The position numbers and the translations under genes were made by a program. This document shows positions 1 to 5,194 of a stretch of DNA of 7,214 nt, piece by piece; within the stretch, counting starts at the first letter, position 1, and each line of letters begins with the position of its first letter. The notes below the pieces were generated by a model. That model was given only the letters and a program-made list of their open reading frames with translations, ran no database searches and was not told where the DNA came from. This DNA is from Methylacidiphilum sp. (GTDB lineage Bacteria; Verrucomicrobiota; Verrucomicrobiia; CAIQCK01), in contig DYDC01000137.1 of NCBI GenBank assembly GCA_020718125.1, positions 1-7,214 on the forward strand, written 5' to 3'.

Positions 1-44
1 GTCCCTCTGGGACTTGATCGTGGCGCGTGTGTCAAGTTGCGCCC
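1..44. mobile_element. Right end of MITE-like element (copy A)
   Basis: This is the right-hand 44 bp of the same repeat element that is complete at 1556-1806. It contains the hairpin GTCCC-TCT-GGGAC (1-13) and ends with the 20-bp terminal repeat gcgtgtgtcaagttgcgccc (25-44), identical to the right terminal repeat of the complete copy. Immediately after base 44 the sequence reads in frame as sulfatase, so this copy interrupts that gene. The expected 9-bp target duplication would be cacgcgaag (45-53); its partner lies outside the window. No protein is encoded. Confidence 0.85.
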
Positions 45-168
45 CACGCGAAGCCGCCCGCCAACTACACGCTCGACGGCGAGAGCCTCGTGCCGTTGCT
101 CAAGCAATCCGGCCCGCTCAAACGCGAGGCCGTCTTCCACCACTTCCCCGGTTACCTCGGCGCGGGCG
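45..168 (+). pseudogene. Sulfatase fragment (internal/C-terminal part)
   Basis: About 41 codons read HAKPPANYTLDGESLVPLL, then KREAVFHHFPGYLGAGA. This is the conserved stretch of secreted type I (arylsulfatase A-like) sulfatases that follows the catalytic core, with the LDG-x-SLVPLL and HFPGYLGAG motifs. Such enzymes hydrolyse sulfate esters, often on polysaccharides, in the periplasm or outside the cell. The catalytic Cys/Ser signature and metal ligands are absent because the 5' part lies beyond the repeat end at 44. At about 168 the frame stops resembling a sulfatase and the sequence becomes another gene in a different frame, so the 3' end is lost too. It is a remnant and cannot encode an active enzyme. 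Family assignment rests on motif recognition only. Confidence 0.8.
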
Positions 169-169
169 C

Positions 170-1012
170 ATCCAGTGCTCGTTCGGCCCCAAAGACGCGC
201 CGCACGTCTCCGAACTGTGCCGCCGTGCGGAGGAATACGGGATGCATGTCGAGGCCATCCTCAACCCGCCGGCCAATGAGGCCGGTGTCGCCCGCTTTGA
301 GAAGGGCGTGAAGCTCGCGAAGGAGGCCGGCGCGAGCGTCGCACGCACGGTCATCATCCCCGGCCGCCGCTACGAACGGTTCAAGACACTCGCGGAATTC
401 CGCGAGTTCGAGAAGCGCGGCTTGCGCTCGCTCCAGTTCGCCGGGCCGGTCGTGGCGCGGCACAAGTTTCGTCCCGCCGTCGAGAACCACAAAGACCAGC
501 GCATCGCCGGGAAGCTCGACACGCTCAAGCGCCTCGGCAGCGAATGGATCGGCCTCTGCGCGGATGCGGCGAACAACTTCACGCTGCTGGAAGACCCACT
601 GGAGACGGTGCGCGCCTTCGCGCCGCTTGCGTTCACTGTTCATATCAAGGACCAGGCCATCCAGCCTGACAGCGACGGATTCCCGCTCGCCGACGCGGCC
701 CTCGGCGCAGGCTTCCCAGACCTGCCAGCGATCGTGAAGGCACTCCGTGACGCGAAACCGGACATCAAGTTCAATCTCGAAACCATCACGCGCGACCCGA
801 TCAAGGCGCCCGTCCTGACCGATGGCTATCGGACGACGCTGTTCGACACGCCCGCAAGCGCACTGGCACACACGTTGACCGTCGCGAAAACAAAAGCGTC
901 TCCCACGCCGGTGACGCTTGTCTCGAAACTGTCCGTTGAGCAGCAACTCGCGCTGGAGCAGCGCAACATCAAGCGGAGCCTCGCCTGCGCGCGGGAACGG
1001 CTTGTCCTGTAG
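170..1012 (+). pseudogene. Sugar phosphate isomerase/epimerase-like TIM barrel, 5'-truncated
   Basis: 280 codons from about IQCSFGPKDAPHVSEL to the TAG at 1010-1012 match the xylose-isomerase-like TIM barrel family (AP endonuclease 2 superfamily), which bind a divalent metal and isomerise or epimerise sugars or sugar acids. Expected acidic and His ligands are visible in order: the E of AVENHKDQR, the D of LCADAANN, HIKDQ, and the E of NLETITRDP. The C-terminus is complete and intact. The N-terminus is missing: family members normally have another 60-80 residues (first strands of the barrel, often a leader), and here the frame runs upstream into sulfatase sequence and the repeat. The first in-frame ATG (242) has GGAGG eight bases upstream, but starting there would remove even more of the barrel. 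I call it a pseudogene by 5' deletion; a functional truncated protein is unlikely. Confidence 0.75.
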
Positions 1013-1043
1013 AACACCGCCTGCCTCAGCCGCCAGCCGATAG

Positions 1044-1076
1044 AAAAAGCCGGAAGCGGCGCAAGCCGCTTCCGGC
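1044..1076 (-). terminator. Rho-independent terminator of the HMA selenoprotein gene
   Basis: A perfect 12-bp stem, gccggaagcggc (1049-1060) with gccgcttccggc (1065-1076), closes a 4-base loop. On the minus strand it is followed by five T (1048-1044). It lies 21 bp beyond the stop codon of the minus-strand gene at 1098. It could also limit read-through from the convergent gene ending at 1012, although the plus-strand side has no T tract. Confidence 0.9.
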
Positions 1077-1097
1077 TCAATCCAATCTGCCCGGAGA

Positions 1098-1436
1098 CTA
1101 CTTCTTCTCTTTGAAGGATCCCACCATGAAGCGATCACTCTTTGCAGTCAGGGCCTTGTTGACCGCTTCCGAGTTGAGCTCGCAGTTGGCATCCTTCATC
1201 GTGACGGTGGCCGTCAGTGAATCGCGATCGAATGTGACTTCGGCCACGCCGGGCATGCCTGAGAGCGCCTCACGGACGCTCGCGTGGCAACCCCCTCACG
1301 TGGCTCCAGGCACACCGACCAGATACACACGACCTTTCGCCGCGTCGGCAGCGAATGCGGAGGGTGCCAGATCAGTGGCGACCACGCACCCGACGACCAA
1401 CACGACGGCTAGGAACGGACTCAGCAGTCGTTTCAT
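1098..1436 (-). CDS. Exported heavy-metal-associated (HMA) domain selenoprotein, UGA = Sec47
   Basis: The gene encodes 112 residues if the in-frame TGA at 1298-1296 is read as selenocysteine. It starts at ATG 1436 with AGGAG four bases upstream and ends at TAG 1098. Residues 1-29 are a signal sequence: MKRLL, a hydrophobic run, then either a lipobox-like VVGC (Cys17) or a signal peptidase I site after AFA. Residues 36-112 form an HMA fold (MerP/CopZ-like beta-alpha-beta-beta-alpha-beta). Its metal loop reads GVPGAT-U-GGCHASVREAL, so the TGA occupies exactly the first Cys of the usual CxxC. Similarity continues without interruption after it (GMPGVAEVTFDRDSLTATV). A further Cys lies in DANCEL. 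The likely role is periplasmic metal or thiol-selenol chemistry. I recall HMA-domain (seleno)proteins being annotated elsewhere, so the family may be known. Alternatives are a nonsense mutation or a TGC-to-TGA sequencing error, but the SECIS-like hairpin, intact RBS, terminator and reading frame argue for a living gene. Confidence 0.78.
1263..1281 (-). promoter_or_regulatory. Bacterial SECIS-like hairpin
   Basis: On the mRNA, 14 nt after the UGA, GAGCGUC pairs with GGCGCUC (seven pairs including one U-G) around the 5-nt loop CGUGA. The apical loop begins 21 nt past the UGA, has G as its second base, and has U next to it. These features fit the published general model for bacterial SECIS elements bound by SelB: loop about 16-37 nt from the UGA, and a G in the first two loop positions. 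The hairpin lies within the coding sequence, as is normal in bacteria. The fold was done by eye, without energy calculation. Confidence 0.65.
1296..1298 (-). other. Selenocysteine codon (TGA) at the first CxxC position
   Basis: This is codon 47 of the HMA protein, flanked by GCC ACG upstream and GGG GGT TGC downstream. It gives the motif T-U-G-G-C where homologues have T-C-x-x-C. It is the only stop between the ATG at 1436 and the TAG at 1098. Reassignment of TGA to Trp is not supported: the GH116 gene and the beta-sandwich remnant both end naturally at TGA where similarity ends, and Trp would make no sense in the metal-binding loop. Confidence 0.75.
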
Positions 1437-1440
1437 GTTT

Positions 1441-1445
1441 CTCCT
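1441..1445 (-). promoter_or_regulatory. Ribosome binding site of the HMA selenoprotein gene
   Basis: AGGAG lies four bases upstream of ATG 1436 (minus strand: aggag aaac atg). It decides this start over an in-frame ATG further upstream at about 1484, which has no such site and would put a non-signal-like extension before the signal peptide. Confidence 0.8.
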
Positions 1446-1474
1446 GGTAGTTGCTGGTTGTGGTTGACTCGATG

Positions 1475-1494
1475 GGTTCCCCACTCAGGGAACC
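1475..1494. repeat. 7-bp inverted repeat in the leader of the HMA gene
   Basis: GGTTCCC (1475-1481) and GGGAACC (1488-1494) form a perfect inverted repeat with a 6-bp centre, 39-58 bp upstream of the start codon. It could be an operator half-site pair for a metal-responsive regulator or a hairpin in the 5' leader. Nothing in the sequence decides between these. Confidence 0.4.
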
Positions 1495-1500
1495 GGGAAC

Positions 1501-1528
1501 ACCCTATCACATCCCCCTGTTTCGGCAA
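1501..1528 (-). promoter_or_regulatory. Weak candidate promoter for the HMA gene
   Basis: On the minus strand, TTGCCG (1528-1523) and TAGGGT (1506-1501) are separated by 16 bp, giving a leader of about 60 nt that would include the inverted repeat at 1475-1494. Agreement with the sigma70 consensus is poor at the -10 box, so this is a tentative call. Confidence 0.25.
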
Positions 1529-1546
1529 TACGGAAGGGTGCAGGGC

Positions 1547-1555
1547 GCGGACAAC
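1547..1555. repeat. Left copy of 9-bp target site duplication
   Basis: gcggacaac directly abuts the left terminal inverted repeat at 1556 and is repeated exactly at 1807-1815, directly after the right terminal repeat. Confidence 0.9.
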
Positions 1556-1806
1556 GGGCGCAACTTGACACACGCACCACGATCAAGTCCCGGAGGGACG
1601 GACGAGAATAGCCCGGCACTTTAGCGCCGGGAACGCCGCCCGTGATGGCAGAGTCCCGTAGGGACGACAGAAGGCCGCGTTGCACGAGTCGGATTCTGCC
1701 GCCCCTGCCGGGGCTTGTCCCTTGTTGCCAGCCCACCCGGCGTTGAAACGCCGGGCTATTCTCGACCGTCCCTTTCGGGACTTGGCGCGTGTGTCAAGTT
1801 GCGCCC
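1556..1806. mobile_element. Complete MITE-like element, 251 bp, perfect 20-bp terminal inverted repeats
   Basis: The left end gggcgcaacttgacacacgc (1556-1575) and right end gcgtgtgtcaagttgcgccc (1787-1806) are exact reverse complements and are flanked by an exact 9-bp direct repeat. The inversion continues imperfectly for about 75 bp from each end, so the two arms mirror each other. The arms carry nested hairpins: GTCCC/GGGAC at 1587-1599 and 1768-1781, CCCGGC/GCCGGG at 1612-1631, and CCCGGCGTT/AACGCCGGG at 1736-1755. The centre adds GTCCC/GGGAC at 1653-1665 and GCCCC/GGGGC at 1701-1714. No credible protein is encoded, so it would need a transposase supplied elsewhere. The right arm lacks about 6 bp (around acgatc) present in the left arm and in copies A and D. 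It sits between the HMA gene's upstream region and a gene remnant. Confidence 0.85.
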
Positions 1807-1815
1807 GCGGACAAC
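1807..1815. repeat. Right copy of 9-bp target site duplication
   Basis: gcggacaac directly follows the right terminal repeat of the 1556-1806 element and matches 1547-1555 exactly. Removing the element and one copy restores a continuous pre-insertion site. Confidence 0.9.
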
Positions 1816-2053
1816 CGGCTATCGCCAGCACCAGGCGCTCTACGTCCGAGGGCGCGGCCACTGGCTCGGCACGGCACTCTACAACACCGGCCACGACCAC
1901 GGCGGCGGCACGAACTACGGCTTCGCCACGCGGCGGTTCACCGTGCCACCGCGGGCTGGAGAGAACGAGGTTGTGGTCCAGTTCGCCAGCTTCTTCAACG
2001 TGACGTTCAACTGGGCGGGCTTCGCGCTGCGTGAGATCACGCCGGAACGTTGA
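1811..2053 (+). pseudogene. C-terminal fragment of a beta-sandwich (carbohydrate-active?) protein
   Basis: About 80 codons ending at TGA 2051-2053 read HQALYVRGRGHWLGTALYN, GHDHGGGTNYGF, TRRFTVPPRAGENEVVVQF and FNVTFNWAGFALREI. The pattern of short strands and the phrase VP-x-x-x-GEN-x-VVVQ resemble C-terminal or accessory beta-sandwich domains of glycoside hydrolases and sialate O-acetylesterases. I do not recognise the exact family. No start codon or upstream domain is present. The frame runs back through the target duplication into the mobile element, and the pre-insertion sequence to the left (1500-1550) does not look coding in this frame, so the gene was probably already truncated before the element arrived. 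It converges on the GH116 gene with 36 bp between the stops. Confidence 0.6.
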
Positions 2054-2089
2054 CGGACGCTTCGCAGGAGACTGGCACGCGGCAGCGTC

Positions 2090-4639
2090 TCATTCCGCGC
2101 GGATTTCGTAGATGCGCCACGGTTCGCTGCTGTCGGCGGCGGGCGCCAGTTTCAGATACCGCAACGGCGTCGCCGGCAGATCAATCGCCCACCAGGCGCG
2201 CCGCGGCGCATCGCTCTCCAGCTTCGCCAGCGGCTGCCATGTCTGGCCATCACGCGACCCTTGCACGTTCAACGCGATGCGCTGGCTCATCTGCAACTCC
2301 AACCGGCGCAGGTTCCGCGTCTCGCCCAGGTCGAGCTTGAACCAGTCCGACGTGCGCAGCGGCGCGGTTGTCTGCCAGCGCGTGCCGCGATAACCGTCGA
2401 ACGCGTCGCCCGGCGCGAACGGCTCCTCGCTGCTCGCCGTGGCCGACCACAACAGCGTCCCGATGCCGCTGCGCGACCAGTTCAATCCGGCATCGGCGCC
2501 CGCGGCAGCCGTCGCGGCACGCCGGGCCGGCATCAACCGCTCCCGCCACGCCGACAGATCGAGCGACGCGCCAGCCTCCGCGCGGAACGGCTTCGGCAAC
2601 GAGATCGCCTCGCCCTCCACGCGCGCCGCCACTTCGCGCAACTCCAGAGGCTCTCCAAAATGTTTCACCACGCTCAACCGGAACTGCTGCGGGCCGTAGT
2701 CGAGCTTCGCCCAGAATTGCGGCAGGAACACCGGCGCGCGCAGATCGGTCATTCCTGCCGGCAGTTGCGGCGCGAGGACCAGCCGGCGTCGTGTCGCGTC
2801 GAGGTCCGCGCCCGTCACGGCCTCGATCAGCGTCCACGGCGCGACGCCGTTGCGATGGCTCTCGCCGCTCGCGGGCGGGCCGTCCACCGAGAGCGGAATC
2901 TCCGCCGGCAGCGCCCACGGACTCTTGTGGCAGCGATAGACGTAATCATGCGCGCGCCGCGCGGCAGCGAGATCGCCGCCCGCAAACGAAGCCTGCGGCG
3001 GCGCGAGCGCGGCGTTGATCCGCTTCAACCACGCCTCGGCGCGCGTCAGGATCGGCGCGAAATCGCCGGCAAACGTCTTGTCGCCGGTCACGCGCGCGTG
3101 CCGCCGCGCTTCGCGGACGAAGACCCGCGTCGCGTCCGGCTCGCCGGTGACGGCGCGCCAGACGTTCGTGTTCGGGAAGCCGCGATAGACGTTCCCGCAC
3201 AGCCGCGCCACCTCGCCGCTCTCCTGCTGGCAGGCGCGGAACATCTCCAGTTCGCGCCGATCCAGTTCCGGGAAGAATGTCCGCATCAGCGCGGCGCCGG
3301 GCGCGCGCGACTCCATTGCCCCCAGCGCGCCCTCGGCGCGGCCGGGATTCTCCTGCATCGCGAACCCGCCGTCCTGCGTGAGGATTGAGTTGCTGAACAG
3401 CGCGGCCATCGAGTTGACCGCGAGCCGCTGCGCCCAGGCAGGCAGATTGGAATCGCGCACGAGCCGCTGCCATTCGCCCGTCCCTCGCGCCAGCCGCTCG
3501 CGCTGGTCAAAGACATACGCCGCCAACCGTTCGGCGTCGCGGAACTCGCCCGCGCAGCGGTGGCCGTGATTTTTCAGGTCCAGCGTCACATGCGACGGCA
3601 TCCACCAGAGCAGCACAAAATGAACCGTCTGTTTCGCCTGCGGGCCGAGTGAAAACTTCCGGCACAACGCCCCCGCCGAGCGCGTCTTGTTTTCGCGCGA
3701 GGCGATGTGCAGGCCGCTCAACTCGCCATCCGAGAGGAAGTCATCGGTCAGGTCCTTGCCGTCCCCGATCGCATCCCAGCCCCGGTCGGTCGTCGGCCCG
3801 TCGCTCAGCAGCAGATGCTCGCCCGCGACGTTCTGGCCGATGCCGGCAAACTGGTGCGGCGTTACGAACCGCAACCCCTGCAATACGCTCCCGCTGATGA
3901 TGGCCGGCTGGGCGCGGTTCCGGTCTGCGAAATACCATTTCTGTTTGCCCTCATGCACCCACGCGCCCCCGATGCCGACGTAATTCTCCAGCGACATCAT
4001 CGCCGACACCTCCATCGGCCGGTCGGTCGGGTTTTCCACCGTCAACTCAAAGAACGCCGCGGGCAGGCTGCTGTCCTTGATGTTCCGCGGCACCAGCGGC
4101 GACCATGCCCGCAGGCTCGCGCGGACCGGCAGCTTCTCGTCTCTGAACGCCGCCTCCGCGAAAGGCCAGAGAGCGCGGAACTCCACCAGCCGCACCTGCT
4201 CCGCGCCCGCCAGTTCCTCCTCCAGCCAGCCACGCCGCAGCCAGCGCGTCACGCGCCGCGGCCCGTCGCGCACGCTCAGCGCCAGGAACGTCCCGCGCGA
4301 CGGCACGAACGGCTCCGTCCACGACGGCAGGTCCCAGTTGTGGTTCCACGTAAACCGCGCGAACCAGCACGACGGCAGCAGTTCAAACTTCCCGCAGCCG
4401 ATCCCGCCCAGCGGCATCCCCGCGCGCCACCCGCCGTTGCGGATCACGCCCGCTGCCTCGTCGAACCCCTGGTGTTCCGGGCTGCCGGTCGCGTCGTGAT
4501 TGGAGTATTGGAGTGTTGGAGTGTTGGGATTGGAATCCGCCGCGACAGCCAGCCACACTGAAGCGAGAACCACAACCGCCAACGCAAGCAGTCGGCCCCT
4601 CGTGTCCCTTGTGCTTTTTGTGGTTGAAGAGCTTCTCAT
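2090..4639 (-). CDS. Exported GH116 (GBA2-type) beta-glucosidase relative with C-terminal discoidin domain
   Basis: This 849-residue protein starts at the first ATG (4639), 25 nt below a good promoter; the upstream TTG start overlaps the -35 box and is rejected. A signal peptide occupies residues 1-34 (Arg-rich start, then LLALAVVVLASVWLAVA). The GH116 N-terminal domain follows, with PLGGIGCGKFELL (76-88) and NHNWD (99-103). The catalytic region contains RAEGALGAMESR; Glu436 aligns with the GBA2 nucleophile (E527, in LEG). Then comes FFPEL and the VREARRHARVTGDKTF segment. After AEAWLKR (about 534-540) the sequence jumps to what looks like the C-terminal end of the domain (YRCHKSPWALPAEI, LIEAVTGADLD, LVLAPQLP). 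About 200 residues, including the expected acid/base Asp (D677 in GBA2, TYD motif), appear missing. Residues about 723-849 are an F5/8 type C domain (AFDGYRGTRWQT, WFKLDLGE, YLKL). Such enzymes cleave beta-glucosides; this one may bind glycans without hydrolysing them. Confidence 0.75.
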   Translation of the reverse strand: MRSSSTTKSTRDTRGRLLALAVVVLASVWLAVAADSNPNTPTLQYSNHDATGSPEHQGFDEAAGVIRNGGWRAGMPLGGIGCGKFELLPSCWFARFTWNHNWDLPSWTEPFVPSRGTFLALSVRDGPRRVTRWLRRGWLEEELAGAEQVRLVEFRALWPFAEAAFRDEKLPVRASLRAWSPLVPRNIKDSSLPAAFFELTVENPTDRPMEVSAMMSLENYVGIGGAWVHEGKQKWYFADRNRAQPAIISGSVLQGLRFVTPHQFAGIGQNVAGEHLLLSDGPTTDRGWDAIGDGKDLTDDFLSDGELSGLHIASRENKTRSAGALCRKFSLGPQAKQTVHFVLLWWMPSHVTLDLKNHGHRCAGEFRDAERLAAYVFDQRERLARGTGEWQRLVRDSNLPAWAQRLAVNSMAALFSNSILTQDGGFAMQENPGRAEGALGAMESRAPGAALMRTFFPELDRRELEMFRACQQESGEVARLCGNVYRGFPNTNVWRAVTGEPDATRVFVREARRHARVTGDKTFAGDFAPILTRAEAWLKRINAALAPPQASFAGGDLAAARRAHDYVYRCHKSPWALPAEIPLSVDGPPASGESHRNGVAPWTLIEAVTGADLDATRRRLVLAPQLPAGMTDLRAPVFLPQFWAKLDYGPQQFRLSVVKHFGEPLELREVAARVEGEAISLPKPFRAEAGASLDLSAWRERLMPARRAATAAAGADAGLNWSRSGIGTLLWSATASSEEPFAPGDAFDGYRGTRWQTTAPLRTSDWFKLDLGETRNLRRLELQMSQRIALNVQGSRDGQTWQPLAKLESDAPRRAWWAIDLPATPLRYLKLAPAADSSEPWRIYEIRAE
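4499..4530. repeat. 8-bp tandem repeat just after the signal peptide of the GH116 gene
   Basis: Three near-identical units, attggagt, attggagt, gttggagt, are followed by a degenerate fourth, gttgggat. On the coding strand this gives the Pro/Asn/Thr-rich linker SNPNTPTLQYSN directly after the signal peptide. The 8-bp period is not a multiple of three, so gain or loss of a unit would shift the reading frame. Confidence 0.7.
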
Positions 4640-4670
4640 CGCAGTAGCGCCATTGTCGGAATCGCCCAAA

Positions 4671-4699
4671 CTTCTAGGTTTTACCCCGCGCCAAGTCAA
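4671..4699 (-). promoter_or_regulatory. Sigma70-type promoter of the GH116 gene
   Basis: On the minus strand, TTGACT (4699-4694) and TAGAAG (4676-4671) are separated by exactly 17 bp. They match the consensus at five and four of six positions. Transcription would begin near 4664, leaving about 25 nt before ATG 4639. No clear Shine-Dalgarno sequence precedes that ATG. The element lies between the stop of the upstream remnant (4708) and the gene, so the gene can be expressed independently. Confidence 0.55.
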
Positions 4700-4707
4700 C
4701 CGCGCCT

Positions 4708-5169
4708 TTAGGCGGCGACGCTCATCCAGTAGAAGCCGGACTCGAACCGCTCGCCGTTGGCCCAGGTCATGATTCGCTGCGGCGTCAGGGCGAGTTTGTC
4801 CCGCCCCGCGATGCTGGCTTCGCCCTCCAGCCCGTCGAACGCCGCCAGCGCGCCGCCCGGCAGGAACCGCCGCGCGATGTCCTCAGCGAGCACGTCACTG
4901 CACGTCCGGCCCTTCGCGTCGCGCGGGCAGCGCGGGTCACGGGAGTTGCCGTTGAGGTGGAGCAACACGGCTTGTTTTGGATGCGCCTGCTTGAAGCGCG
5001 TGAAGAACGGGATGTTCGGCGACTGTGTGCCCGGCACTTCCTCGTCGAGCGTCTTGCCCATGATGCCGTCGAGCCGCAGGAACATCTTCTCCCAATTCTC
5101 GAACGGCGGACGGCCGTTGGGCTTCTCGCGCAGCCACCAAAACCGAACTCGCAGCGTTGAAACCGCCCC
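4708..5169 (-). pseudogene. 5'-truncated, internally deleted remnant of a large verrucomicrobial protein (putative glycoside hydrolase-like)
   Basis: An open frame of 153 codons with no proper start runs from after the TAG at 5172-5170 to the TAA at 4710-4708. Coding-like sequence (VRFWWLREKPNGRPPFENW) precedes the first ATG at 5085, so the gene has lost its 5' end. From the ATG it reads MFLRLDGIMGKTLDEEVPGT, SPNIPFFTRFKQAHP, LLHLNGNSRDPR, then CPRDAKGRTCSDVLAEDIA, FLPGGALAAFDGLE, and finally FESGFYWMSVAA. As I remember this family, the DPR and CPRDA motifs are separated by roughly 100 residues and more sequence separates GLE from the FESGFYW end. This copy therefore seems to carry two in-frame internal deletions (near 4929 and 4824). 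A 7-bp direct repeat GCGCGGG (4921-4927, 4930-4936) sits at the first join. Function is uncertain. Confidence 0.6.
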
Positions 5170-5185
5170 CTATCGGCATTAGGCT
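5157..5185 (+). promoter_or_regulatory. Candidate polX promoter, near-leaderless transcript
   Basis: TTGAAA (5157-5162) and TAGGCT (5180-5185) are separated by 17 bp. The predicted start of transcription is about 5192, three bases before ATG 5195. No Shine-Dalgarno sequence is visible upstream of that ATG, which agrees with a leaderless or nearly leaderless message. The -10 match is modest (three of six). Confidence 0.4.
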
Positions 5186-5194
5186 TCTGGCGCC

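Noticed and set aside
152..1138. 328-residue minus-strand open frame opposite the TIM-barrel gene
   Set aside because: A high-GC shadow frame. Its composition is Arg/Ala/Val-rich with no domain, and it would run through the terminator at 1044-1076.
1111..1467. 118-residue plus-strand open frame
   Set aside because: It is the antisense of the HMA selenoprotein gene. It has Ser/Thr/Ala-rich shadow composition and no recognisable motif, while the minus strand has an RBS, signal peptide and HMA motifs.
1296..1484. Short 62-residue protein ending at the TGA, starting at 1484
   Set aside because: It is the truncated reading of the selenoprotein gene. HMA similarity continues past the TGA and the better start is ATG 1436 with AGGAG.
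1556..1806. CRISPR array
   Set aside because: The repeated hairpins are mirrored arms of one inverted-repeat element. There are no regularly spaced direct repeats with unique spacers, and no cas genes.
2261..3388. 375-residue plus-strand open frame, and a similar 284-residue one at 3707-4561
   Set aside because: Shadows of the GH116 gene, Arg/Ala-rich without domains. The minus strand carries clear GH116 and discoidin motifs.
4640..4699. TTG start at 4699 giving an 869-residue GH116 protein
   Set aside because: The 20-residue extension does not look like a signal peptide, and its TTG is part of the -35 box. ATG 4639 is followed directly by a proper signal peptide.
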